A stretch of DNA of 20,949 nucleotides from Bacteroidales bacterium. Its GTDB lineage: Bacteria > Bacteroidota > Bacteroidia > Bacteroidales > Marinilabiliaceae. This document shows positions 7,687 through 14,148 of the stretch, piece after piece. A program made the position numbers and the translations under genes. The notes beneath the pieces were generated by a model that did not search any database, was not told where the DNA came from, and worked only from the letters and a program-made list of their open reading frames with translations. The DNA is taken from contig CAAFWU010000058.1 of NCBI GenBank assembly GCA_900766825.1, forward strand, positions 1-20,949, in the 5' to 3' direction. Every line of letters begins with the position of its first letter. Position 1 is the stretch's first letter.

Positions 7687-8751
7687 ATGAAAAAAGATGC
7701 CATCATAGACATGTTGCAAGCCGACCTTAGGGAGATGCTTACACTTGTCGAGACGTTTCGCGAACCCGATAGCATAGCCAAAGACTTCATCGACCTACTC
7801 ATTCAAAAACACGATGGAGTAGGGCGCGAAGTCCGTCTGCTAAACTATTGGGCCACGGAAAATTTAATCCGCGAAAACCAAGCCATTGAACTCTCGGCCG
7901 ACGTGCGAGTTGGCAGCCACTCCAGCGTCCCTTCCTCCAACGCAACTTCTGCAACAGAGGATAAAAAGCCTAAGCCCCAGCAACCCCAACCCCAGATGGC
8001 ACCCCAAATGCACGCTGAGGTTGCACCCCGCCTAAAGTCCTCAAATGAGTCTGCCAAAGAGTCCCCAACGGAGTCCCAATTGCCCCCATCAAAAGCTCCC
8101 AAAGTAGCTCCACAAGTCGCCCCCGAGTCAGCAACCAAAGCACCCCGTGCCGAGGTCCCCGACTACTTTGCCAGCGAGTTGGACGATATGCCCGACCCCG
8201 TGGAGAGCCTCGCCGCCTCCTTTGCCGCCTCCTTTGGTGCTGTCAAAAATGGTACTCAAGAGGTTCAAGAACCCGCTGCAGCCAAGCAAACCGAAGTAAC
8301 TGCAGCCACTCAAGTGTCACTCTCAGCCCAGCCCAAAGTCACCGCAGAGATCTCTGATCAAGATATCCCACCTGCAACTGCTGCTTCTGCAGCCCAAGAG
8401 GTTCCTATGACCCAAGAGTCCCCCTCAGTAGCTGATACCCCTGCGACCTCTGTGCCCCCTGCTGCTACACAACCTCAGGTGACACACGCATCGGCCCTAG
8501 ACATCACCACCTATGGCAAGCCCGTCGACGACTTTAACAAAGCCATTGGCATCAACGACAGCTATCTCTTTCTGCGCGAACTATTTGGTGGCAACAAAAT
8601 GGCTTTTCAGGCGGCCATTGAAACCGTCAACGCTGCTGGGTCTTTTGACAAAGCGCAGCAATATTTCCGTTCCACATACCATTGGGACGAAACCAGCCCC
8701 ATTGTCGAGGCTTTCTACAAGGCCGTTCATCGTCGTTTCTTACAGCCCTGA
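7687..8751 (+). CDS. Uncharacterised protein with low-complexity linker
   Basis: The 354 residues fall into three parts. Residues 1-75 are predicted helical (DLREMLTLVETFREPDSIAKDF). Residues about 76-265 are a disordered linker rich in Ala, Pro, Gln, Ser and Thr. Residues about 268-354 are a compact conserved-looking domain with VDDFNKAIGINDSYLFLRELF and a WDETSPIVEAFYKAVHRRF ending, a pattern I associate with uncharacterised Bacteroidales proteins. There is no signal peptide or membrane segment, so it is probably cytoplasmic. The gene sits between the Lrp-type regulator (30 bases upstream) and rsmI (start 6 bases downstream), so it is likely co-transcribed with both. No function can be assigned. 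Confidence 0.8.
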   Translation: MKKDAIIDMLQADLREMLTLVETFREPDSIAKDFIDLLIQKHDGVGREVRLLNYWATENLIRENQAIELSADVRVGSHSSVPSSNATSATEDKKPKPQQPQPQMAPQMHAEVAPRLKSSNESAKESPTESQLPPSKAPKVAPQVAPESATKAPRAEVPDYFASELDDMPDPVESLAASFAASFGAVKNGTQEVQEPAAAKQTEVTAATQVSLSAQPKVTAEISDQDIPPATAASAAQEVPMTQESPSVADTPATSVPPAATQPQVTHASALDITTYGKPVDDFNKAIGINDSYLFLRELFGGNKMAFQAAIETVNAAGSFDKAQQYFRSTYHWDETSPIVEAFYKAVHRRFLQP

Positions 8752-8757
8752 TTTTCA

Positions 8758-9585
8758 ATGAGTCAACTCACTGTTGTGCCCACACCCGTGGGCAATATGT
8801 CGGACATGACCGAGAGAGCCCTTCAGGTGCTACGCTCCGCCTCCTTTGTCATGGCCGAGGATACCCGAACAACATCCGTCCTCTTCAAGAGGTTCAACAT
8901 AACCACCCCCCTCATCAGCTACCATAAGTTCAATGAACACGAGGTGGCGGACCGATATGTGGACCGCATTGAGGCTGGCGAAGAGGCCGCACTGGTTAGC
9001 GACGCTGGCACTCCCGCCATTTCCGACCCTGGCTACTTGATTGTGGCTCGGTGCATAGAGCGTGGCGTCAAGGTCTCTTGTCTGCCTGGGGCCACGGCTT
9101 TTGTCCCCGCTCTGGTCATGAGTGGTCTGCCATGCGACCGCTTCAGTTTCGAAGGCTTCTTGCCAAACAAAAAGGGTAGGGCATCGGCTCTCGCAGCCTT
9201 GGCTAACGAAAAGAGAACCATGATTTTCTACGAGTCGCCCTTCCGTTTGGTCAAGACCCTGCAGCAGATGGCCGAGGTCTTTGGCTCCGACCGACCTGCT
9301 TCGGTATCCCGCGAGGTCAGCAAGGTGTTCGAGGAGACTGTGAGGGGTACCCTAACGAAATTGGCAGCCCACTTCGACCAAACGCCTCCTAAGGGCGAGA
9401 TTGTGCTTATTGTGGGTGGTGTGGGCCGTAAAACACAACGTGATGAGGCTGATTCTCAGGAGGATGATGTCGATGCAGAACCCGACCTTAAGCAATTGCG
9501 CCGCAGCAAAAAACATAGGATGGCGGAAAAGGCAGACAAGCCACGGCAAATTGATGATAGTGAGGAGGAAGAAGATATTAATTAG
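8758..9585 (+). CDS. 16S rRNA (cytidine1402-2'-O)-methyltransferase RsmI
   Basis: RsmI uses S-adenosylmethionine to methylate the 2'-O of C1402 in the decoding centre of 16S rRNA. Family motifs are clear over the 275 residues: VPTPVGN (7-13), AEDTR (33-37), SDAGTPAISDPG (81-92), PGATA (110-114), FEGFLP (131-136) and IFYESPFR (156-163). The ordinary fold ends near residue 222 with GEIVLIVGG. Residues about 223-275 form an extra charged tail, basic in the middle (QLRRSKKHR) and acidic at the end (DDSEEEEDIN), longer than the E. coli type would need. The ATG is 6 bases after the upstream stop, which fixes the start and indicates translational coupling. Confidence 0.95.
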   Translation: MSQLTVVPTPVGNMSDMTERALQVLRSASFVMAEDTRTTSVLFKRFNITTPLISYHKFNEHEVADRYVDRIEAGEEAALVSDAGTPAISDPGYLIVARCIERGVKVSCLPGATAFVPALVMSGLPCDRFSFEGFLPNKKGRASALAALANEKRTMIFYESPFRLVKTLQQMAEVFGSDRPASVSREVSKVFEETVRGTLTKLAAHFDQTPPKGEIVLIVGGVGRKTQRDEADSQEDDVDAEPDLKQLRRSKKHRMAEKADKPRQIDDSEEEEDIN

Positions 9586-9776
9586 GATGCTTTTTGGATA
9601 ACAATCTCACTTTTTTCAGAACATATTTGCACCCCGTAGGCAATAAAATGCAATGGCGGTCGTTATGTAAGGTGTGGAAACAAAAAATAGGTCCACTTTT
9701 TATGTTACACTGCTATTGATGCCGAATCAATACAAATTCTAAAACTAACAGATAATTCAATCCAGAAAAACACAGC

Positions 9777-10631
9777 ATGATGAAAAGGTTATTCATTCTT
9801 GGCGCTGTTGCAATCATGGCGCTGACAGCTTGCAATAAGGAGCAATTGGAACAACAGGCTAAGCAGATCGACTCCCTCAACAACGTTATTGCCGTCAACG
9901 ACAGCAATATGGCTCTTTTGGCAACCACACTCAACGGTGTGCAAGAGAACCTTAACTACATCAAGGAAAAAGAGGGCATTATTTCGGTTAGCGGCACCGA
10001 GAGTAACAAAGAGCAGCTTACCGAGGACATCAATGCCATCTACGCCCGTTTGGTGGACAACAAGCGCATGGTCAAAGACTTGCAAGCCAAGCTGAATAAG
10101 GCCATGGGACAGAACAAAGAGTACCAAAAAATCATAGAGGTCCTCAATAAGCAGATCGAGGAACAGAATCAGGCCATCGAGGACCTGAAGAAGAAACTCG
10201 AGGAGAAAGATGTGGAGATTGCTTTCCTCAACGACGCTGTTATCCGCAGTGCTGCTGTGGCCGACTCCATTGGCACCGTCCTCTCGGGCACCCAAAATCA
10301 GTTGGACCAGACCACCGAGGAGCTCAACACCTGCTACTATCTAATTGCGGACAAGGCAACTCTCAAAGCCAAAGGTCTCTTGGAAGGTGGCCTCTTCTCC
10401 AAGAAGATTATGGCTGGCGATGTTAACAACGACGACTTCATCAAGGTGGACAAGACCCAAGTGGAGACCATACCCCTCAAGGGTCGCAGATTCGACGTGC
10501 TCACCCAGCATCCCACCAGTTCCTACTCCATCAACGAGGATAAGAAGGTCTTGACAATCAAGAACAAAGAAAAGTTCTGGGGCTCTTCGCGCTACCTTAT
10601 CATCCGCGCCCGCTCGGTCGATGAGGATTAG
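9777..10631 (+). CDS. Coiled-coil lipoprotein
   Basis: The 284-residue protein begins with a lipoprotein signal: basic MMKR, a hydrophobic core, and the lipobox LTAC with the lipidated cysteine at residue 19. It should be anchored in the inner or outer membrane. Residues about 20-185 are a long coiled coil (heptad-like runs such as QAIEDLKKKLEEKDVEI). A globular C-terminal domain (about 190-284) contains LNTCYYLIADKATLKAKGLL and ends in FWGSSRYLIIRARS, a pattern seen in uncharacterised Bacteroidales lipoproteins. ATG 9777 is followed by a second ATG at 9780, and either could be the start. A strong terminator follows at 10670. Its biological role is unknown; an envelope spacer or scaffold role is only inference. 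Confidence 0.85.
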   Translation: MMKRLFILGAVAIMALTACNKEQLEQQAKQIDSLNNVIAVNDSNMALLATTLNGVQENLNYIKEKEGIISVSGTESNKEQLTEDINAIYARLVDNKRMVKDLQAKLNKAMGQNKEYQKIIEVLNKQIEEQNQAIEDLKKKLEEKDVEIAFLNDAVIRSAAVADSIGTVLSGTQNQLDQTTEELNTCYYLIADKATLKAKGLLEGGLFSKKIMAGDVNNDDFIKVDKTQVETIPLKGRRFDVLTQHPTSSYSINEDKKVLTIKNKEKFWGSSRYLIIRARSVDED

Positions 10632-10669
10632 GATTTTGCAACAAAGCAAAGCCTGAGGCTTAAACAGAT

Positions 10670-10706
10670 AAAGCACCGTCTGATTATGATGTCAGACGGT
10701 GCTTTT
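10670..10706. terminator. Strong bidirectional terminator
   Basis: A perfect 14-base-pair stem (10670-10683 with 10692-10705) encloses an 8-base loop. AAA on the left arm and TTTT on the right let it work in both directions, ending both the lipoprotein transcript (+) and the convergent aldo/keto reductase transcript (-). Confidence 0.9.
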
Positions 10707-10775
10707 GGTTTTGTTGCCTCACCCATTCTATAGGTAGCTAAGCCCCCCAAAATGGTAACTGTTAAGAGTTTTGTC

Positions 10776-11735
10776 CTATTTGGCTTGGGCAAGGATGTTG
10801 TCGATGCGCATCAGGTCGTCGGCGCTGAACCCTGGGCCTTCGATGGCGCTTATGTTTTTGTCCAGTTGTTCGCAACTTGAGGCACCTACCAAAACGGATG
10901 TCACGCTCTGCTGGCGCATAATCCATTCCAATGCCATGGCGGCCAAGCTTTGACCTCGTTCCTGTGCCATGTTGTTGAGGCTAACAATGCAAGAATGCAT
11001 CTGCTCAGTCAGCACGTCGGACTTAAGAAAGACGCTGTGGGTCATGCGTGAACCCTCGGGAATGCCATCGATGTATCGGTCGGTAAGCAGACCTTGTGCC
11101 AGAGGAGAGAATGTTATGAGACCCACGCCACAGTCGGTCACAGCTTCGGTCAGTCCCTCTTCCGCATGGCGGTCCAGCATGCTATATCTTTCTTGATGAA
11201 TGAGGCAAGGTGCCCCCATTTGGCGCAGCAGTTGGTATGCTTCGCGGGCTTTGTCCACAGGGTAGCGCGATATGCCCACGTAGAGGGCTTTGCCAGTGTG
11301 TACGGCATGCGCCAGAGCACCCATGGTCTCCTCAAGTGGGGTTTCGGGGTCGTAGCGGTGCGAATAGAAGATGTCTACATACTCCAGTCCCATTCGTTTG
11401 AGGCTTTGGTCCAAACTGGCCAACATGTATTTGCGCGAACCCCAGTCGCCGTAGGGACCCTCCCACATCTTATAGCCCGCTTTGGTGGATATTACCATCT
11501 CGTCGCGGTGCCCAGCAAGGTCGTTCTTTAACACACGACCAAAATTTATTTCTGCTGTGCCTGGCAGAGGACCATAGTTGTTAGCCAAATCGAAGTGTGT
11601 TATGCCTCGGTCGAAGGCGTGAACCAAAATTTTGCGTGCGTTGTCGTAGCTATCTTCCGAACCAAAGTTGTGCCACAAACCAAGGGAGACCATAGGCAGC
11701 AGCAGTCCGCTGCGTCCACATCGCTTATATTCCAT
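10776..11735 (-). CDS. Aldo/keto reductase, YghZ (AKR14)-like
   Basis: This is an NADPH-dependent aldo/keto reductase with a TIM-barrel fold. The catalytic tetrad is present as D49, Y54, K85 and H126 (FDLANNYG, STKAGY, YSHRYDP). The stretch DWGSRKYMLASLDQSLKRM is typical of the YghZ/L-glyceraldehyde-3-phosphate reductase group, and SPLAQGLLT plus the VLVGASSCEQL cofactor-binding end also fit. The chosen start at 11735 gives 319 residues beginning MEYKRCGRSG, which matches the family N terminus; an upstream in-frame ATG at 11780 would add 15 polar residues (MGNIPQTEHHQKEKN) with no counterpart in relatives. An A-rich stretch precedes the chosen ATG, as is common in this phylum. The gene stands alone on the minus strand; the physiological substrate is unknown, with methylglyoxal-type aldehydes a reasonable guess. 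Confidence 0.92.
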   Translation of the reverse strand: MEYKRCGRSGLLLPMVSLGLWHNFGSEDSYDNARKILVHAFDRGITHFDLANNYGPLPGTAEINFGRVLKNDLAGHRDEMVISTKAGYKMWEGPYGDWGSRKYMLASLDQSLKRMGLEYVDIFYSHRYDPETPLEETMGALAHAVHTGKALYVGISRYPVDKAREAYQLLRQMGAPCLIHQERYSMLDRHAEEGLTEAVTDCGVGLITFSPLAQGLLTDRYIDGIPEGSRMTHSVFLKSDVLTEQMHSCIVSLNNMAQERGQSLAAMALEWIMRQQSVTSVLVGASSCEQLDKNISAIEGPGFSADDLMRIDNILAQAK

Positions 11736-11824
11736 ATTTTTTTCTTTTTGATGGTGTTCTGTTTGGGGGATATTACCCACCCCTCCACATGCATTAATCT
11801 GCTTTGATTATTGAAGCAGGAGTG

Positions 11825-11855
11825 CAAAGAGGCTGCTTTCTACTAAGGTAGCAAA
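11825..11855 (-). promoter_or_regulatory. Possible promoter of the aldo/keto reductase gene
   Basis: On the minus strand TTTG (11855-11852) is followed after 19 bases by CCTCTTTG (11832-11825). Spacing is ideal, but the -7 element lacks the TA of the consensus TAnnTTTG, so this is tentative. The leader to ATG 11735 would be about 85 bases. Confidence 0.35.
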
Positions 11856-11950
11856 AATGCCAGTATTTAAGGGAGTTTTGGGAATTTTTTTAATTCCCGT
11901 ATAGATGTGTAGTTTCTTTTGGGGGTAGGGTGGTGCAGTGGTTGTTGTCA

Positions 11951-11966
11951 ATATATATATATATAT
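11951..11966. repeat. AT dinucleotide microsatellite
   Basis: Eight AT units lie between the reductase gene and the tRNA-Ser terminator. A tract of this kind can change length by slippage and is an easily melted spot; no further role is evident. Confidence 0.8.
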
Positions 11967-12013
11967 AGAAAAGCGGTTCACCAAGGTTTGTGTAATTCCT
12001 TGATGAACCGTTT
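11966..12013 (-). terminator. Intrinsic terminator of tRNA-Ser
   Basis: On the minus strand GGTTCATCAAGG pairs with CCTTGGTGAACC through 12 base pairs including one G-U pair, with an 11-base loop, and CTTTTCT follows. It lies about 55 bases downstream of the tRNA. Confidence 0.8.
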
Positions 12014-12067
12014 TGCTGTATGAAATACAATGCAAATCTAAATGGTGTAGATTTTCATGATTTGTTG

Positions 12068-12155
12068 CGGAGAGAACGAGATTCGAACTCGTGAAACGCT
12101 TTGGGCGTTTACACGCTTTCCAGGCGTGCCTCTTCAACCACTCGAGCATCTCTCC
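12068..12155 (-). tRNA. tRNA-Ser, anticodon GGA
   Basis: An 88-base class II tRNA folds well: acceptor GGAGAGA/TCTCTCC, anticodon stem CACGC/GCGTG with loop CTGGAAA, a long variable arm (AAACGC/GCGTTT) and T arm ACGAG/CTCGT with TTCGAAT. Anticodon GGA reads UCC and UCU codons. The bases after the discriminator do not spell CCA, so the tail must be added enzymatically, unlike tRNA-Thr in the same window. Confidence 0.96.
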
Positions 12156-12198
12156 AAAATGTATTTTAGGTCGTTTGTTGTCGTCCTAATTGCGAGTG

Positions 12199-12229
12199 CA
12201 AAGATATGGCATGTTTTTGTATTTGCAAA
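12199..12229 (-). promoter_or_regulatory. Promoter of tRNA-Ser
   Basis: On the minus strand TTTG (12229-12226) and TATCTTTG (12206-12199) are separated by 19 bases, an exact match to the Bacteroidota consensus. Transcription would begin near 12190, about 35 bases before the tRNA. Confidence 0.75.
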
Positions 12230-12400
12230 CATTTGACGAAGATTTTTTTGTCTTGATAACCACTTTTATGCTACAGTTGTGAAATGTGAAAAGGCTAAAG
12301 TTCTGATTTCATGAATTATATGGTTGTGTTGTCTATCTGCTTTTCTTTCGTTGGGTTAAGGTCGAAATTAGATATGGGCTAAGATAATGTGATTACAACA

Positions 12401-12514
12401 AGAGGAAAGGGGAAGGAAATTAGTGAATTGAATTAGTAAAATGGGTAGGAACAGGGAAAGTAAAGGTGGTAGGAAAGTGAGGTAGGAAGGAGGGGAGAAG
12501 GGTAGGGCACTGGG
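12401..12514 (+). other. Almost C-free tract ending in a G-quadruplex motif
   Basis: From 12401 to 12507 the plus strand contains a single C (12452). GGTAGGAA occurs three times (12444, 12468, 12481). The end, 12492-12514, has four G runs of three or more with loops AGAA, TA and CACT, fitting the standard G-quadruplex rule. It is non-coding, between the tRNA-Ser promoter and the exporter gene. Confidence 0.8.
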
Positions 12515-12634
12515 TTTGGCAAGGATTTTATGACAATGGATTAAGGGCAAGGGATTAAAATATGGGATATGGAGTCTAATTGGGAAACAAGATTTAAGAG
12601 AAAGGAGGTTGATGTGGGGTATTCCTTAAAATAA

Positions 12635-12692
12635 CGTAAGAAAAACACTTACGATGCTTTATTGGTTATCTTTGCCAGTGACAATCTGGCAA
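12635..12692 (+). promoter_or_regulatory. Control region of the Fsr-like exporter gene with two palindromes
   Basis: A perfect -7 element TATCTTTG is at 12667-12674, but no good -33 element lies at the right distance. Two palindromes flank it: CGTAAG-N7-CTTACG (12635-12653) and TTGCCAG-N7-CTGGCAA (12672-12692), with centres 38 bases apart. Both have 7-base spacers. They could be repressor sites or hairpins in the mRNA leader. With transcription starting near 12681, the gene start would be ATG 12720. Confidence 0.45.
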
Positions 12693-12719
12693 CATTTATC
12701 ATCATTAACATCTGTGGCG

Positions 12720-13937
12720 ATGGCAACTTCTGAACCTACGTCTGGGACATCGCAGTCCTTTAGGGCCATGATGCCCATTATCTTAACTCTTAGTTCTTTG
12801 CATATGCTCAATGACCTTATGCAGTCGGTCATTGCGGCCTCCTATCCCATCATTAAGGAGGATTTGGTGCTCTCTTTTACTCAGATAGGCATCATTTCGT
12901 TGGTCTATCAGCTTGCTTCATCGGTCTTTCAGCCATTTGTGGGGCTTGTGTTCGACCGACACCCTTCCTCCCATTCTTTGCCTTTAGGGTCGTGTTTCAC
13001 CTTGGTGGGGCTGGCTCTAGTGGCACTCTCTGGTTCGGTGCCCATGCTATGCTGCGCTGTCTTTTTGGTGGGCGTTGGGTCGGCAGTTCTGCACCCCGAG
13101 GCATCGAGGATAACATCGTTGGCATCGGGTGGACATAGGGGTACGGCACAGTCGATTTTTCAGGTGGGAGGCAATATAGGTTCTTCGCTTGGTCCGCTGC
13201 TGGTGGCCATTGTGGTGGCTCCTCACGGTCGGCCATATATCGGGCTCTTCTGTTTGGTGGCTATTGCGGCCATATTTATTAGTAGACCCGCCACACGATG
13301 GTATGCTCGGTACCTTAGTGAGGTTAGGGCAGAACACAAGACCCTGACACCACATCGCAACCGACCTCTGTCTAATGGGCGCACGGCTTGGGCACTGGTT
13401 ATCATTACCGTGCTTATTTTTTCCAAGTACATATATATGGCGTCGCTGACGAACTACTATACTTTTTATGCCATAGAACACTTTGGTGTCAGCGTATCCA
13501 CATCGCAGTTCATGCTCTTTGTTTTTCTTTTTGCAACAGCTGTTGGCACCATGGTTGGAGGTCCTGTGGGTGACAAGATCGGACGCAAATACGTCATTTG
13601 GATCTCCATCCTTGGCACCGCACCATTCAGTCTGCTTATGCCTCATTGCGGACTTGTGGGTACCATTGTTGCAACGTTTGGATCTGGCTTTATGCTCTCA
13701 TCGGCCTTCCCTGCCATATTGCTTTATGCTCAGGAGTTGCTGCCCAATAAGTTAGGTCTTATTAGCGGTCTCTTCTTTGGGTTTGCTTTTGGCGTGGCGG
13801 GTATAGCCTCGGCAGTGTTGGGCCACTTTGTGGATCTCTATGGCTTGGATAGTGTTTTTGCTTTCTGTGCCTACACTCCATTGGCAGGATTGGTGGCAGC
13901 CCTGCTTCCTAACCTCAAGGTGGTTAAGAGAGCGTAG
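12720..13937 (+). CDS. MFS exporter of the fosmidomycin-resistance (Fsr) type
   Basis: This inner-membrane major-facilitator protein has about 12 predicted helices and is expected to export drugs by proton antiport. Strong resemblance to E. coli Fsr is visible in HMLNDLMQSVIAASYPIIK, LSFTQIGIISLVYQLASS, HPEASRI and AQSIFQVGGNIGSSLGPLL. The motif GDKIGRK marks the loop between helices 8 and 9. I chose ATG 12720 (405 residues, MATSEPTSG) because the protein then begins like Fsr and the start lies after a good -7 element. An in-frame ATG at 12654 would add 22 residues but would sit upstream of that element, so the longer form needs another promoter. Actual substrates in this organism are unknown; resistance by homology is not proof of drug export. 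Confidence 0.9.
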   Translation: MATSEPTSGTSQSFRAMMPIILTLSSLHMLNDLMQSVIAASYPIIKEDLVLSFTQIGIISLVYQLASSVFQPFVGLVFDRHPSSHSLPLGSCFTLVGLALVALSGSVPMLCCAVFLVGVGSAVLHPEASRITSLASGGHRGTAQSIFQVGGNIGSSLGPLLVAIVVAPHGRPYIGLFCLVAIAAIFISRPATRWYARYLSEVRAEHKTLTPHRNRPLSNGRTAWALVIITVLIFSKYIYMASLTNYYTFYAIEHFGVSVSTSQFMLFVFLFATAVGTMVGGPVGDKIGRKYVIWISILGTAPFSLLMPHCGLVGTIVATFGSGFMLSSAFPAILLYAQELLPNKLGLISGLFFGFAFGVAGIASAVLGHFVDLYGLDSVFAFCAYTPLAGLVAALLPNLKVVKRA

Positions 13938-14008
13938 GGCGCAAGGCTTGAGGGACTATTTTCAAATTAAAATGAATGCTTAATTGTGCAAAAAAAGTGT
14001 TCTCTCTA

Positions 14009-14037
14009 TTTAATACAGAATTTTTTCTCTATTTTTG
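14009..14037 (+). promoter_or_regulatory. Promoter of the AspT/YidE-type transporter gene
   Basis: TATTTTTG at 14030-14037 matches the -7 consensus exactly. TTTA at 14009-14012, 17 bases upstream, is a weak -33 element. The leader to ATG 14149 would be about 105 bases, with no recognised riboswitch. Confidence 0.5.
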
Positions 14038-14148
14038 CGAGGTTGAAACCAATGCATTAAACATGTGGGGGGCTGAATGCTTGCTATTTAACATTAAGGC
14101 TCGCTCATAGATAAGTAAACGTACAAAACCAACGTACTCAATTAATTT

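Noticed and set aside
9674..9700. Weak hairpin GTGGA/TCCAC followed by T residues in the gap before the lipoprotein gene
   Set aside because: Only five base pairs with a 13-base loop; too weak to call a terminator or small RNA. CATATTTG at 9622-9629 nearby resembles a -7 element, but a TTTG lies 25 bases upstream, too far.
11951..12480. CRISPR-like or riboswitch structure in the long non-coding region
   Set aside because: No regular repeat-spacer pattern or known riboswitch core is seen; the region is explained by the microsatellite, tRNA-Ser with its promoter and terminator, and the purine tract.
13491..13500. GTATCCACA, one base from a DnaA box
   Set aside because: A single copy inside the exporter gene; no cluster was found to support an origin by boxes.
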